A DNA stretch of 64,000 bases, from positions 372,001 to 436,000 of the forward strand of contig NZ_JACCJZ010000013.1 of NCBI RefSeq assembly GCF_013425765.1, written 5' to 3'. The notes beneath the pieces are model-generated. The model saw only the letters and a program-made list of their open reading frames with translations, was not told the origin of the DNA and did not search any database. Numbering within the stretch: position 1 is the stretch's first letter; each line of letters starts with the position of its first letter. The DNA comes from Luteimonas deserti (GTDB lineage Bacteria; Pseudomonadota; Gammaproteobacteria; Xanthomonadales; Xanthomonadaceae). A program made the translations under genes and the position numbers. Shown one piece after another: positions 34,593 to 44,496 of the stretch.

Positions 34593-35555
34593 ATGGCAGC
34601 TGGATACGGATGGACAGGCGCGTGTGTGAACTGCTGCGCGTGGCTCGGATTGATGGTCGCATGTGCGTCGCCGCTCCCGCTGGACGCGAGCACCGTCACC
34701 CCCGCGCCGCCGTTGCTGGGCGGGTATCTGCGCGAGACCCGCATCGTTTATCCGCTGGTGATCGGGGACGGCTGGCGCGCGCAGGATGAAAAGCGCTACG
34801 AGCCGCCGGAGATGGGCGTCTCGGTGCGTTACGCCGCCGACTCACGCGAGGGGGCTTGGCTGGATGTCTACTTCTATCCTGCCGGCGAGGTCGGTGCGGC
34901 GTTTCTGGATGCGCACATGGCGCAGACCATCGACAATCTGCACGGGGCGGATGGTGCAGTTCACGGGCGGACGCTGCGGTTCGGCGCGATCAGCTCCGAC
35001 CGCGTCGTGCTGGACGCCGTGGACGACGCGAGCGCGGATGGCGAATTGCGCTCGGCAGCGGGGTCCATGCGCGCGGGCGAGGCGGCCTATCACTCGGCGC
35101 TGGCGATCGCGCTGCGCCAGTACTACTTCATCAAGGTGCGCTACACCGTGCCCGAAACCACGGCCTCGCCGGAGTCGGTGCGCACGGATGCCGCCAGGCT
35201 GCTCGGCCAGTTGATCGAGCGGGTCGACATCACCAGCACCGGGGCGTGCGGCGCGCCGCTCTCACGCGTCGTCATCGGCGTGGACGAGGCGTTTCCGGAT
35301 GTCCGCCTGGCCGACGTCACGCGCGACGAGCAGATGCGGGCCGTGCTGACGCCGGACTTCAGGGTCGTGACGCGCGATGCGGGCGATCCTGCGGTGCTGT
35401 TGCTGGACACGACCGGCCGGGCGCTGCGCCAGACGCGCTATCCGGGCTGTGCGGGCGAGACCCCGGTGGAGCCGCAGGTGCCCGACGGCCATCGTGAAAT
35501 CCGCATCGAGTACCGCATGCCCGCGGCACGGCGCGCGGCGTCCGCCGGCCACTGA
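34593..35555 (+). CDS. Hypothetical exported protein
   Basis: A 320-residue protein of unknown function. The N-terminus (CAWLGLMVACASPLPLDA) is a signal peptide, possibly with lipid attachment at the Cys of MVAC, although the residue at -3 is atypical. The body has scattered mixed alpha/beta character, including YPLVIGDGWRAQDEKRYEPPEMGVSVRY, which resembles proteins that handle membrane-associated damage only superficially. I recognise no catalytic motif. ATG 34593 follows a GGGAG site. TAGCAT (34563-34568) may be its -10. It stands alone between pdeM and the yqiJ-type operon. Confidence 0.65.
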   Translation: MAAGYGWTGACVNCCAWLGLMVACASPLPLDASTVTPAPPLLGGYLRETRIVYPLVIGDGWRAQDEKRYEPPEMGVSVRYAADSREGAWLDVYFYPAGEVGAAFLDAHMAQTIDNLHGADGAVHGRTLRFGAISSDRVVLDAVDDASADGELRSAAGSMRAGEAAYHSALAIALRQYYFIKVRYTVPETTASPESVRTDAARLLGQLIERVDITSTGACGAPLSRVVIGVDEAFPDVRLADVTRDEQMRAVLTPDFRVVTRDAGDPAVLLLDTTGRALRQTRYPGCAGETPVEPQVPDGHREIRIEYRMPAARRAASAGH

Positions 35556-35587
35556 GGCCGCGATGGCGCCGCGCCCCGTCGCGCTGG

Positions 35588-35603
35588 CATGATAGGGATC
35601 ATG
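35588..35603. promoter_or_regulatory. Palindrome upstream of the yqiJ-flotillin-ATPase-TelA operon
   Basis: CATGAT (35588-35593) and ATCATG (35598-35603) form an exact inverted repeat around AGGG, 48 bases before the first start codon of the operon. It may be an operator; nothing else identifies the regulator. Confidence 0.35.
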
Positions 35604-35651
35604 GATGGGGCGCGGACGCCGACGCGGCCGCAACAGGGAGCGGGTTCGGGG

Positions 35652-36278
35652 ATGACGGAATTCACCGGCACGGCGTTGGGCTATCCCACGCTCGTCTACA
35701 GCATCGTGCTGGCCTTCTGCACGATCTACTGGCTGCTTGCGGCCACCGGCCTCGTGGATCTGGATCTCGAAGGCCTCGATGTCGGCGAGCTCGACCATGC
35801 TTCGGGACTGAGCGGCATGCTCGCGCGTATCGGGCTCGACCGTCTGCCGCTGATGCTGGTCGTCACCCTCGTTGCCTTCATCGGCTGGTTTCTGACCTAT
35901 TTCGTCCACCTGTTCCTGCTCGTCCAGGCTGCGGGCTGGCTGCGCTGGCTGATCGGCACCGGGGTCGCACTGGCAGCGTTCGTTGCCGCCGTCTTCATCG
36001 CATCGGCGCTCCTGCGACCGGTGCGTCGCTGGCTGCTGCTGCGCCGCACGCCGGCGCAGCAGTCACTGCTCGGCCGCGTCGGCGTGGTCCGTACTGCGTC
36101 GGTATCCGACCGTGCCGGGCTGGCCGACGTCGACGACGGTGGTGCCGGACTGATCCTCCAGGTTCGCGCCGATGGCGGCGTGGCCCTGCAACGCGGTGAC
36201 CGCGTCGTGCTGGTCGCATTCGATGCGGCCGCACACGCCTGGCGCGTGCTCCCCGAAACCCAGTATCGAACCCTCTGA
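35652..36278 (+). CDS. YqiJ/NfeD-like membrane protein with C-terminal OB fold
   Basis: A 208-residue inner-membrane protein with about three helices (LVYSIVLAFCTIYWLLAATG, LPLMLVVTLVAFIGWFLTYF, LIGTGVALAAFVAAVFIASAL) followed by a soluble beta domain from about residue 135 (LLGRVGVVRTASVS...GGVALQRGDRVVLVAFD). This matches the NfeD/YqiJ class that accompanies flotillins and whose OB domain is thought to meet the flotillin. It precedes the flotillin by 43 bases, as yqiJ precedes yqiK in E. coli. The start is ATG 35652; an ATG 21 codons earlier lies in the palindrome. Confidence 0.85.
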   Translation: MTEFTGTALGYPTLVYSIVLAFCTIYWLLAATGLVDLDLEGLDVGELDHASGLSGMLARIGLDRLPLMLVVTLVAFIGWFLTYFVHLFLLVQAAGWLRWLIGTGVALAAFVAAVFIASALLRPVRRWLLLRRTPAQQSLLGRVGVVRTASVSDRAGLADVDDGGAGLILQVRADGGVALQRGDRVVLVAFDAAAHAWRVLPETQYRTL

Positions 36279-36321
36279 TTCCACGGCCCGCGGCTGCGGG
36301 TCTCATGTGCAAGGAGCTGCA

Positions 36322-38355
36322 ATGAGCGTCGCCACGATCGCCCCCTTCCTGATCGGCCTGGGTGTGCTGCTGGTCGCCCTGCTGGGCATCGCGGGCCTGT
36401 TCAAGGCCTTCTACAAGAAAGTCGACCAGGGCACCGCGCTGATCGTCAACGACATGAGCGCGCAGCCGAAGGTGCATTTCACAGGTGCGCTGATCATTCC
36501 GGTGCTCTACCGCGCCGAACTGATGAAGATCAGCCTGATCACGCTGCAGATCGACCGGCGCGGCAAGGAAGGCCTGATCTGCCGCGACAACATGCGCGCC
36601 GACATCGCGGTGGCCTTCTACCTGCGCGTCAACGAAACCCAGGCCGACGTGCTGCGGGTCGCGAAGTCGCTCGGTGCCGATCGCGCGTCCGACAAGCATG
36701 CCGTCGACGAACTGTTCAACGCCAAGTTCTCCGAAGCGCTGAAGACGGTCGGCAAGAAGTTCGAGTTCACCGACCTGTTCGAGAAGCGCCAGGAATTCCG
36801 CGAGGAGATCATCGCCGTCATCGGCAACGACCTCAACGGCTACGTGCTCGAGGACGTCGCGATCGACTATCTCGAGCAGACCCCCAAGCACGTGCTCGAT
36901 CCGCACAACATCCTCGACGCCGAGGGCATCCGCAAGATCACCGAGCTCACCGCGACCCAGAATGTGGTCACCAACGAGCTCGAGCAGAACGAGCGGCTGG
37001 CGATCACCAAGAAGAACGTCGAGACCCGCGAGGCGACGCTCGCGCTCGAGCGCCAGCAGGCCGAGGCCGAGGCGCGGCAGAAGCGCGAGATCGAGACCAT
37101 CCAGGCGCGCGAGACCGCGGAAACCCAGAAGGTCCAGGAACAGCAGCGCCAGATGTCGGAGAACGCGCGCATCGAGGCGCAGCAGCTGATCGACATCCGC
37201 GAGGAGAACCGCCTGCGCGAGGTCGAGGTGGCGGCGCAGAACCGCCAGCGCGCCGTGGCCATCGAAGCCGAGCGCGTGGAGCGCGCGCGCAAGCTCGAGC
37301 AGGTCACGACGGATCGCGAAGTGCAGCTGCAGGGCGTGGAGCGCGACAAGGTGGTCGAGCAGGGCCGCATGGACGTCGCCAACATCACCCGCGAGCGCAT
37401 TTCCATCGACCGTACCGTCGCGGCCGAGGAAGAGCGCATCAAGGAGCTTCGCGAGGTTTCCGAGGCGGATCGCCTGAAGCAGATCACCATCCTCGATGCC
37501 GAGGCCAAGGCCCAGGAATCGATGGTGCGCCAGATCAAGGAAGCCGAGGCCCGCGAGACGGCTGCCCGTCACCGTGCGGTCGAGATCACCACGCTGGCCC
37601 AGGCCGAGTTCGATGCGTCCGGCAAGCAGGCCGAGGCCAAGAAGCTGCTGGCCGAGGGCGTGCGCGCCGAGCGCGCCGCGCCGGGCCTCGCCGAGGCACA
37701 GGTCAAGGAAGCCGGTGCATCGGCGATCGAGAAGGTCGGCATCGCCGAGGCCCGCGTCGTCGATGCGATGGCCGACGCCAACCTCAAGCAGGGTTCGGCC
37801 GAAGCCAAGGTGCTGGCCGAGCAGCTGGCCGCGCGCGCGCAGGGCGAGGAGCAGATGGGCCGCGCCAAGGCGGCCGCGACCGAATCGCTGGGCCTGGCCG
37901 AGGCCAGCGTGATCGAGAAGAAGCTGTTCGCCGAGGCGGAGGGCCTGACGAAGAAGTTCGGTGCGATCGACGCGCTCAGCGACACCGCGCGCGGCCACGA
38001 GGAGTTCCGCATGACCCTCGACACCAGCCTCAAGCAGGCGCTGGCGGCGTTCGAGGCCGGCAAGGAAGTGTCGAAGGAGAACGCCGAGGTCATCGCCACC
38101 GCGCTGCGCAATGCCGACATCGATCTGATCGGCGGCGACGGCGGCATGTTCGAGAATGTGGTCAAGGCGGTCTCGCTGGGCCGGTCCATCGAGGGCATGA
38201 CCGAGAAGAGCCCGATCCTGCAAGGCCTGCTGCAGCGGTATCTCGGCGTCGGCGAGGGAGCCGCCGGGACGCCGCCGGTCACCGTGGTGCCGGCGGACAG
38301 CGTCGGCGCGACGCCCCTCGCGCAGCGCCGCATCGTCGAGGGCGACCCTGCCTGA
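36322..38355 (+). CDS. Flotillin, YqiK type
   Basis: A 677-residue flotillin. An N-terminal membrane anchor (residues 7-28, APFLIGLGVLLVALLGIAGLF) is followed by a PHB/SPFH domain (about 30-200) with VDQGTALIVND, LICRDNMRADIAVAFYLRV and LFEKRQEFREEI. A very long Glu/Ala/Arg-rich coiled coil runs from about 210 to 570. Flotillins assemble into membrane microdomain scaffolds. AAGGAG stands 7 bases before ATG 36322. The next gene is a giant AAA ATPase, suggesting the flotillin anchors it at the membrane. Confidence 0.93.
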   Translation: MSVATIAPFLIGLGVLLVALLGIAGLFKAFYKKVDQGTALIVNDMSAQPKVHFTGALIIPVLYRAELMKISLITLQIDRRGKEGLICRDNMRADIAVAFYLRVNETQADVLRVAKSLGADRASDKHAVDELFNAKFSEALKTVGKKFEFTDLFEKRQEFREEIIAVIGNDLNGYVLEDVAIDYLEQTPKHVLDPHNILDAEGIRKITELTATQNVVTNELEQNERLAITKKNVETREATLALERQQAEAEARQKREIETIQARETAETQKVQEQQRQMSENARIEAQQLIDIREENRLREVEVAAQNRQRAVAIEAERVERARKLEQVTTDREVQLQGVERDKVVEQGRMDVANITRERISIDRTVAAEEERIKELREVSEADRLKQITILDAEAKAQESMVRQIKEAEARETAARHRAVEITTLAQAEFDASGKQAEAKKLLAEGVRAERAAPGLAEAQVKEAGASAIEKVGIAEARVVDAMADANLKQGSAEAKVLAEQLAARAQGEEQMGRAKAAATESLGLAEASVIEKKLFAEAEGLTKKFGAIDALSDTARGHEEFRMTLDTSLKQALAAFEAGKEVSKENAEVIATALRNADIDLIGGDGGMFENVVKAVSLGRSIEGMTEKSPILQGLLQRYLGVGEGAAGTPPVTVVPADSVGATPLAQRRIVEGDPA

Positions 38356-38391
38356 GGTGTCGTTTGCGGCCCTGGCCGCCATCGTGAACGT

Positions 38392-38414
38392 GGGCATCCC
38401 ATGAAGGGATGCCC
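38392..38414 (+). promoter_or_regulatory. Strong hairpin between flotillin and ATPase genes
   Basis: GGGCATCCC (38392-38400) and GGGATGCCC (38406-38414) form a perfect 9-bp stem with a 5-base loop, without a T-run. The right arm contains AAGGGA-like bases (38404-38409) at good spacing from a GTG at 38417. A 10-codon ORF (38401-38433) ends just before ATG 38438. It may limit ATPase expression relative to flotillin. Confidence 0.55.
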
Positions 38415-38437
38415 GCGTGTATCCGGATCGTGACCCA

Positions 38438-41400
38438 ATGACCGAACAGACCCAGGACGCGTCGACCGGCGCCGACCAGCTCGATCTCGCCGTGGCGCGC
38501 GGCGGCGCCTACGAGGTGTTGCGCCGCCGGCTGCTGGAACAGGGCGCGCGGCTGCGTGCGCTCGCCGAAGGCCTCAACGCACGGCGGCTGGCCGAGTTCG
38601 GCGACAGCCGTCTCGAGGTGATCGGGCGCTTCCGCGTCCGCACCGAGAACAACTGTGTCGGGCGCGATGTCGTCCAGATTCCCGGCGACCATGTGTTGTT
38701 CGGCTACAACGTCTTCATCGGGCTCAAGAGCCAGACCCGGATCGAGGACGTGTTCGGCCTCTACCGTCTGGTCGAGGCCGAGGGCGGCTACGACGTGGTG
38801 CCGGTCGCTCCCGTGGGCACGTTCCTCGACCAGCCCGGGTTCGTACGCGACTTCACCGAGCTCTACGCGTACTACAAGCACGCCCGCCTGCTGCAGCTGA
38901 TCGTCCGGGATGACCATCTCCTGGCGGCATTCCAGATCGGTGAGCGCAGCACCGATGTGCGCGTGTTCCGCTGGTCGATCAGCAACAGCGGAGAACTGAC
39001 CTATCTCGATTCGCGCGGCGAGCGCGATATCGCACTGCCGCCCCCATTCGATTTCGAGTGGACGCGCGCCACCCGCGAACTCGCGGTCGATGGCCGCCAT
39101 CCGCATCTCAACATCCTGGACACGCTGTTCGTCGACACCACCGGCGGCGATCTCACCGTGAAGGTCGAGAACAACACCGAGACCGGAGCCGGCATCTTCG
39201 ACGAGGCGGTGGAGGACCGGACCCAGTCGATCGACGATGCGACGTTCGATTTCGCGCGCGTCGGCTCGCTGATCCTGCTCAAGGTGCTGCCCTATCGCGA
39301 ACAGCAATGGCGCGGGCTGATCTACAACACGATCACCGGCAGGATCGTCCGCAACGACGCCATCGTGCAGGCCTGTGTCCAGCTGCCCGAGGACCACGGC
39401 ATCATCTTCCCCGGCGGCTACTACCTGCAGAACGGGGACCATCGCGCGTTCGACGCGCAGATGGACGGCATGCAGTTCAAGCGTTCGATCCGCTCGCCCA
39501 ACGGCGAGGACGTGATGTACATCTTCTACGACCGCGCCGGCGGGCGGTCGGCGCTGTTCGTCTACAACATGATCCAGCGGGCGCTGCAGAACCCGGTTTT
39601 CGGCCACGGCTACGCTCTGCTGCACGACGGCCGCATGGTGCTGTTCCATGCCGAGGGCGACGCGCCGACACGCGTGCACCCGATGCAGGTCTGGCAGACG
39701 CCGTTCACCAGCGACGAATTCGCCGCCCGTGCACCGGCCGGCAGCAGCTTCATGGGCCGCATCGGCAACCCCGAGCTGGTGCGTGGCATCTCCAACCTGA
39801 TGGACCTCGCGCGTACGATCGACGGCCGCGAGGTGTCGCTGCAGCGTTACCAGCTGCTGGTCCACGACAGCCGTCGCATGTTCGACGCGCACCACTGGCT
39901 CGACGACCCGGGCAGCGACGGGGCAGGCGGGCTGCTGCACGAGATCGCCGCGACCGGCGAATCGGTCCTCGACGAGTACGAGAAGGTGGAGGGGATCCGG
40001 CGCCAGTCGGAGACGGCCATGCGCGAGGCGGAGGCCGCGCACAGGATCCTGCTCGGGCGCCTGCAGCCGGAGGCCTGGAACCGGATCGAGGAGTTCGTCG
40101 AGGCACTGGGCGAGATCGCGCGGCAACGGGGCCATCTGCTGACCATCCGGGACCTGCGCTACGTCGACACGGTGTCCATCGATGCGATGGGCGAGGCACT
40201 GCAGGCTGCGCAGGAACGCGTGGGCGCCGCCACCGGCGCCTTCCTCGCGGGTGAGCGTGCCCTGCAGCCCTTCTCCGAACGCCTGCAGACGCTCGATGCC
40301 GAGGCGCAGGCGGCGACGACCGCAAAGGCGCTCGCCGGCTCGATCGCGCAGTTGCAGGTGCTGTCGGCCGATCTGGACATGCTGTCGGAGTTGATGGCGA
40401 CCTTGAAGGTCGACGATGCCACCGAGCGCACGCGCGTCGTCGACGCGCTGTCCGGCCTGTATGCACGGCTCAACCAGATCCGCGCACGCGCCGACCAGCG
40501 CCGACGCACGCTGGGTTCGGTCGAAGCCGTCGCACAGTTCGGGGCCCAGTTCGCGCTCTTCGGCCAGGCGATCGCCGGCGCGTTGGCGCTCGCGACCGAC
40601 CCCGAACGTTCGGACGAGCAATTGTCCCGGCTGATGGTGCAGCTGGAGGAACTCGAGGGACAGTTCGGCGAGCACGGGCAGTTCCTGGTCGACATCCTCG
40701 CGAAGCGGGAAGAGCTGCTCGAAACGTTCGAGGCGCACAAGCAGTCGCTGCTCGATGCGCGCCAGCGCAAGGCGCAGTCGGTGTTCGACGCCGCCGCGCG
40801 GATTCTCGAAGGCCTGCCGCGGCGCACCGAGCGCTTCGAGACCGCCGACGAACTCAACGCCTTCTTCGCCGGCGATGCGCTGATCCTCAAGCTGCGCGAG
40901 CTCGCCACGCGGCTGCGCGACCACCGCGACACGGTCAAGGCCGACGACGTCGAGGCGCGCCTGAAGGCCGTGCGCGACCAGGCGGTACGCAGCCTGCGCG
41001 ATCGCAGCGACCTGTTCGAAGGCGGCGGTCAGGTGATCCGGCTGGGGCCTCGGCACCGCTTCAGCGTCAACACCCAGCCGCTGGACCTGACGATCCTGCC
41101 GCGCGGCGACGGGCTGTCGATCCATCTCACCGGCACCGATTTCTACGCGCCGATCGACGATCCCGAACTGGACTCGCTGCGCGCCTTCTGGCAGGTGACC
41201 CTGGATTCGGAATCACTGGACATCACCCGCGCCGAATATCTCGCGGGGCTCGTGCTGCGGGCCGCGGTGGACGGCTGCGAGGGGCTCGATCTCGACCGGC
41301 TGCGCCGCGAGCTGTCCGAGCCCGACGCGCTGGAGCGCAGCGTGCGCGCGTTCGCCGCGCCGCGCTACCGCGAGGGCTACGAAAAGGGCATCCACGACCA

Positions 41401-43762
41401 CGATGCCGCGTTGATCCTGCGCGAACTTCTGCCCCTGCACGCCAAGGCCGGCCCGCTGGCGAGACCACCGGCCGCGCGCGCGCTGGCGCTTGCGTTCTGG
41501 GCCTTCGGCCGCGCCGGCACCGCCGCCGACCGTTGGCCCGAACGCACCGCCGGGGCGCGTGCGATCCGGCAGCTGTTCGCGTCCGATGCTGGCCTCGACG
41601 CACTGCGCGCCGAGATGTCCGCCACGCTGAAGGGGTTCGTCGCTGCCGCGGATCTGCCGGTGGACGATGCGCTCGCGCCGGTCGCGGCCGACTATCTGCT
41701 CGACGAGCTGCGCGAGGGCGCACCCACATTCGGCATCAGCCATTACGCGCGCGACCTGCGCGCGGCGCTGGACCAGGCACTGGACAGCGCCGGCCTGCGC
41801 GCCGACGTGGAGCGTGCGCTGGCCGATGGGACGAGCTCGCTGGCTCAGCGCTGGTCGCTCGCTGCGCAATGGCTCGGCGCTCTGGGCGAGAGCGAAACCC
41901 ACGCGGCCCTGGCCGGCTACGTGCCCGAAGCCATCGTGCTGCTGCTCGCGGCCGATTCACTGCCGCATGCGGTGCGCGAGGTCGCTCTGATCACCACCGT
42001 CGACGGCCTCCTCGGGGAACATCCGAGAGTGCACGAGGGACGCCTGCAGCTCTCACTCGACGGCTTCCTGCAACGCTTCGACGAACACCGCCTGCAGTTC
42101 GTCCCGGCATTCCATCGCTACCAGGCGGTACGCCAGCGCATCGCCGCGAGGGAGCGCGACAGCTTGCGCCTGTCGGAGTTCAAGGCGCAGCCGCTGACGT
42201 CGTTCGTGCGCAACAAACTGATCGACGAGGTCTACCTGCCGCTGATCGGCGACAACCTCGCCAAGCAGATGGGCACGGTCGGTGAGGACAAGCGCAGCGA
42301 CCTGATGGGCCTGCTGATGCTGATCAGCCCGCCCGGCTACGGCAAGACGACGCTCATGGAGTACGTCGCCAGCCGGCTGGGTCTGGTCTTCATGAAGATC
42401 AACGGCCCGGCGCTCGGCCACGAGGTGCGCTCGATCGATCCGGCGCAGGCACCGGATGCGACCTCTCGCCAGGAACTGGAGAAGCTCAACCTCGCGCTGG
42501 AGATGGGCAGCAACACGATGCTGTACGTCGACGACATCCAGCACACGCACCCCGAGTTCCTGCAGAAGTTCATCTCGCTGTGCGACGGCACGCGTCGTAT
42601 CGAGGGCGTGTGGCAGGGGCGCACCAAGACCTACGACATGCGCGGGAGGAAGTTCTGCGTGGTCATGGCCGGCAACCCGTACACCGAGACCGGGGAGGTG
42701 TTCAAGATTCCGGACATGCTCGCCAACCGCGCCGACATCTACAACCTCGGCGACGTGCTCGGCGGCATGGAGGCGTCGTTCAAGCTCAGCTATATCGAGA
42801 ACAGCCTGACTTCCAATCCGGTGCTCGCACCGCTGGCGACGCGCGACATGAAGGACCTCTATCTGCTCGCCGAACGTGCGGCCGGCAAGGAGGTCTCGAC
42901 CAACGACCTCTCGCACACCTACAGCGGCGCCGAAGTCAACGAACTCACCGCGACACTGCAGCGCCTGTTGCAGGTCAGCGAGATCGTCTACCGCGTCAAC
43001 CAGCAGTACATCGCCAGCGCCGCCCAGGCGGACCGATACCGCACGGAGCCGGCGTTCCGCCTGCAGGGCAGCTACCGAAACATGAACAAGCTGGCCGAAA
43101 AGATCTCGCCGGTGATGAATGCCGCGGAGCTCCAACAGCTGCTCGACGACCACTACATGGGCGAGTCGCAACTGCTGACGACAGGCGCCGAAGAGAATCT
43201 GCTCAAGCTGGCCGAGCTGCGCGGGACGCTCGACGGTGCCGGGGCTGCGCGCTGGGCGCAGATCAAGCGCGACTTCATGCGCGACAAGGCGATGGGTGGC
43301 GAGGATGCCGACACCGGCGCCCGCGTGGTCGCGCAGCTGGCCGACATCGCCGCGGGCCTGCAATCGATGGGGCGCACCGGCGATCCGCCGTCTGCAGCTG
43401 CGCCCTGGGATGAGCTGCTGGCCGCCCTGCGCGACCTGCGGGCCGTTGCCTCGCCACCCACCGCCGGTATGCCCGCCGCACCGAATGCGGCAGATGCTGC
43501 AGACATGCTCGCGCGCGGCTTGCGATCCGCGCTGGACGAGGCCGCGGCGCCGCTGCTCGTGCAGCTCGGAGAATCGGTGGCGGGGCAGGCTGCGCTCAAC
43601 GCCGCGCTCGCAGAACTCGCGCAGTGGCTGCGAACCCGGGATGCGACGCTCGACGATGCGACGCCCGCACGTCGACGCGAGCGCACGCCTGCCGAGCGCC
43701 GACTGGATGCCGCGCTCCAGCGCCTGGGCGCGGCCGAGCCCCAGCGAGGTCCGCGGGATTGA
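38438..43762 (+). CDS. Giant AAA ATPase, DUF3686 / DNA-repair-ATPase type
   Basis: A 1,774-residue protein annotated in relatives as a DNA repair ATPase. Residues 1-480 are a beta-rich N-terminal region of the DUF3686 type (RTENNCVGRDVVQIP, FGYNVFIGLKSQTRIEDVFGLY). Residues 500-860 are largely coiled coil, with Ala/Glu/Leu/Arg heptads. A helical middle follows. The AAA domain has Walker A SPPGYGKTTLM (Lys1303), Walker B LYVDDIQ (Asp1365, Asp1366) and sensor-1 VVMAGNPYTETG. The C-terminal 150 residues are Ala-rich. Its substrate is unknown. ATG 38438 is used; GTG 38417 has a better-spaced ribosome site and would add 7 residues. The stop overlaps the next start by one base. Confidence 0.88.
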   Translation: MTEQTQDASTGADQLDLAVARGGAYEVLRRRLLEQGARLRALAEGLNARRLAEFGDSRLEVIGRFRVRTENNCVGRDVVQIPGDHVLFGYNVFIGLKSQTRIEDVFGLYRLVEAEGGYDVVPVAPVGTFLDQPGFVRDFTELYAYYKHARLLQLIVRDDHLLAAFQIGERSTDVRVFRWSISNSGELTYLDSRGERDIALPPPFDFEWTRATRELAVDGRHPHLNILDTLFVDTTGGDLTVKVENNTETGAGIFDEAVEDRTQSIDDATFDFARVGSLILLKVLPYREQQWRGLIYNTITGRIVRNDAIVQACVQLPEDHGIIFPGGYYLQNGDHRAFDAQMDGMQFKRSIRSPNGEDVMYIFYDRAGGRSALFVYNMIQRALQNPVFGHGYALLHDGRMVLFHAEGDAPTRVHPMQVWQTPFTSDEFAARAPAGSSFMGRIGNPELVRGISNLMDLARTIDGREVSLQRYQLLVHDSRRMFDAHHWLDDPGSDGAGGLLHEIAATGESVLDEYEKVEGIRRQSETAMREAEAAHRILLGRLQPEAWNRIEEFVEALGEIARQRGHLLTIRDLRYVDTVSIDAMGEALQAAQERVGAATGAFLAGERALQPFSERLQTLDAEAQAATTAKALAGSIAQLQVLSADLDMLSELMATLKVDDATERTRVVDALSGLYARLNQIRARADQRRRTLGSVEAVAQFGAQFALFGQAIAGALALATDPERSDEQLSRLMVQLEELEGQFGEHGQFLVDILAKREELLETFEAHKQSLLDARQRKAQSVFDAAARILEGLPRRTERFETADELNAFFAGDALILKLRELATRLRDHRDTVKADDVEARLKAVRDQAVRSLRDRSDLFEGGGQVIRLGPRHRFSVNTQPLDLTILPRGDGLSIHLTGTDFYAPIDDPELDSLRAFWQVTLDSESLDITRAEYLAGLVLRAAVDGCEGLDLDRLRRELSEPDALERSVRAFAAPRYREGYEKGIHDHDAALILRELLPLHAKAGPLARPPAARALALAFWAFGRAGTAADRWPERTAGARAIRQLFASDAGLDALRAEMSATLKGFVAAADLPVDDALAPVAADYLLDELREGAPTFGISHYARDLRAALDQALDSAGLRADVERALADGTSSLAQRWSLAAQWLGALGESETHAALAGYVPEAIVLLLAADSLPHAVREVALITTVDGLLGEHPRVHEGRLQLSLDGFLQRFDEHRLQFVPAFHRYQAVRQRIAARERDSLRLSEFKAQPLTSFVRNKLIDEVYLPLIGDNLAKQMGTVGEDKRSDLMGLLMLISPPGYGKTTLMEYVASRLGLVFMKINGPALGHEVRSIDPAQAPDATSRQELEKLNLALEMGSNTMLYVDDIQHTHPEFLQKFISLCDGTRRIEGVWQGRTKTYDMRGRKFCVVMAGNPYTETGEVFKIPDMLANRADIYNLGDVLGGMEASFKLSYIENSLTSNPVLAPLATRDMKDLYLLAERAAGKEVSTNDLSHTYSGAEVNELTATLQRLLQVSEIVYRVNQQYIASAAQADRYRTEPAFRLQGSYRNMNKLAEKISPVMNAAELQQLLDDHYMGESQLLTTGAEENLLKLAELRGTLDGAGAARWAQIKRDFMRDKAMGGEDADTGARVVAQLADIAAGLQSMGRTGDPPSAAAPWDELLAALRDLRAVASPPTAGMPAAPNAADAADMLARGLRSALDEAAAPLLVQLGESVAGQAALNAALAELAQWLRTRDATLDDATPARRRERTPAERRLDAALQRLGAAEPQRGPRD

Positions 43763-44496
43763 TGGCGACCGGTGCCGACGACGTGCCGGAGGATGCAGCC
43801 GGCATCACCGCCTACGCCGAAGCCATCGTCACCGAGCTGGCCGCGCTCGACGCCGCGCCTGCGCCGGATGCCGCGCCGGCCGCGACGCTCGTTGCCGCGT
43901 TGGCTGCTTTGCACACGGCGATGCGTGCGGTGCTGCCCGGCCGACAACGGGCGCGCCCCGGTCTGTTCGACCGCCTGCTCGGGCGCGACGTGGTCGACCA
44001 GCACGACGCCGACGCACTCGGCGCACGCATGGGTGTGCTGTTGGTCGACGTCGATCGCGCCGCCGCCGAACTGCGCGCCGAGACCGCGGCCTGGCGCGAG
44101 CGTGCCGCCGCTGCCGGCCCCGCACTCGCGCGACTGGAACAGGCTGCGGCCGCGCTGCGCGCCGCCCAGATGGAAGGCGGTATCTCATGCGATCTTCGGC
44201 TGCGACGCGCGCAGCACCTCGACACCGTGCGCCACGCCCACGCCTTGTCCGCACGCCAGCGGCAGCTGGTGGTCGCGCAGCAGGAGACCCTGCTCGAGCG
44301 CTACCGCAACATCCGCGACATCCTGCTGCCGCTGTGGCGGCAGCGCGCCGACGGCGCGCAGGCGGCGCGGGGCGTCGCCCGCGCGGTGACCGCTGCCGAG
44401 ATCGAGGCGGACATCGCCCATGAAGTCGATGCAATGACCGCTACACTCGCCACACGCGCGCCCGACCGCGCCGGCCCCAAGGAGACCGAGGCATGA
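43762..44496 (+). CDS. Uncharacterised alpha-helical protein coupled to TelA
   Basis: A 244-residue, Ala- and Arg-rich protein predicted to be mostly helical, with no signal peptide or membrane segment. Segments such as LVDVDRAAAELRAETAAWRERAAAAGPALARLEQAAAALRA suggest coiled coil. LLERYRNIRDILLPLWRQR echoes NTVRNITIPSWKRQF in the following TelA protein, hinting at distant kinship with the TelA helical domain. It starts inside the ATPase stop (TGATG) and overlaps telA by 4 bases, so it almost certainly works in the same complex. No function is assigned. Confidence 0.75.
   Translation: MATGADDVPEDAAGITAYAEAIVTELAALDAAPAPDAAPAATLVAALAALHTAMRAVLPGRQRARPGLFDRLLGRDVVDQHDADALGARMGVLLVDVDRAAAELRAETAAWRERAAAAGPALARLEQAAAALRAAQMEGGISCDLRLRRAQHLDTVRHAHALSARQRQLVVAQQETLLERYRNIRDILLPLWRQRADGAQAARGVARAVTAAEIEADIAHEVDAMTATLATRAPDRAGPKETEA

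Noticed and set aside
36322-38355. An 800-codon minus-strand frame opposite the flotillin, rich in Leu and Ala
   Set aside because: It mirrors the Glu/Ala/Arg coiled coil of the flotillin, whose PHB domain and ribosome site are convincing. It is a shadow frame.
38438-43762. Large minus-strand frames opposite the AAA ATPase, one of about 950 codons
   Set aside because: The plus-strand product has Walker A, Walker B and sensor motifs and overlaps downstream genes properly; the minus-strand products have none.
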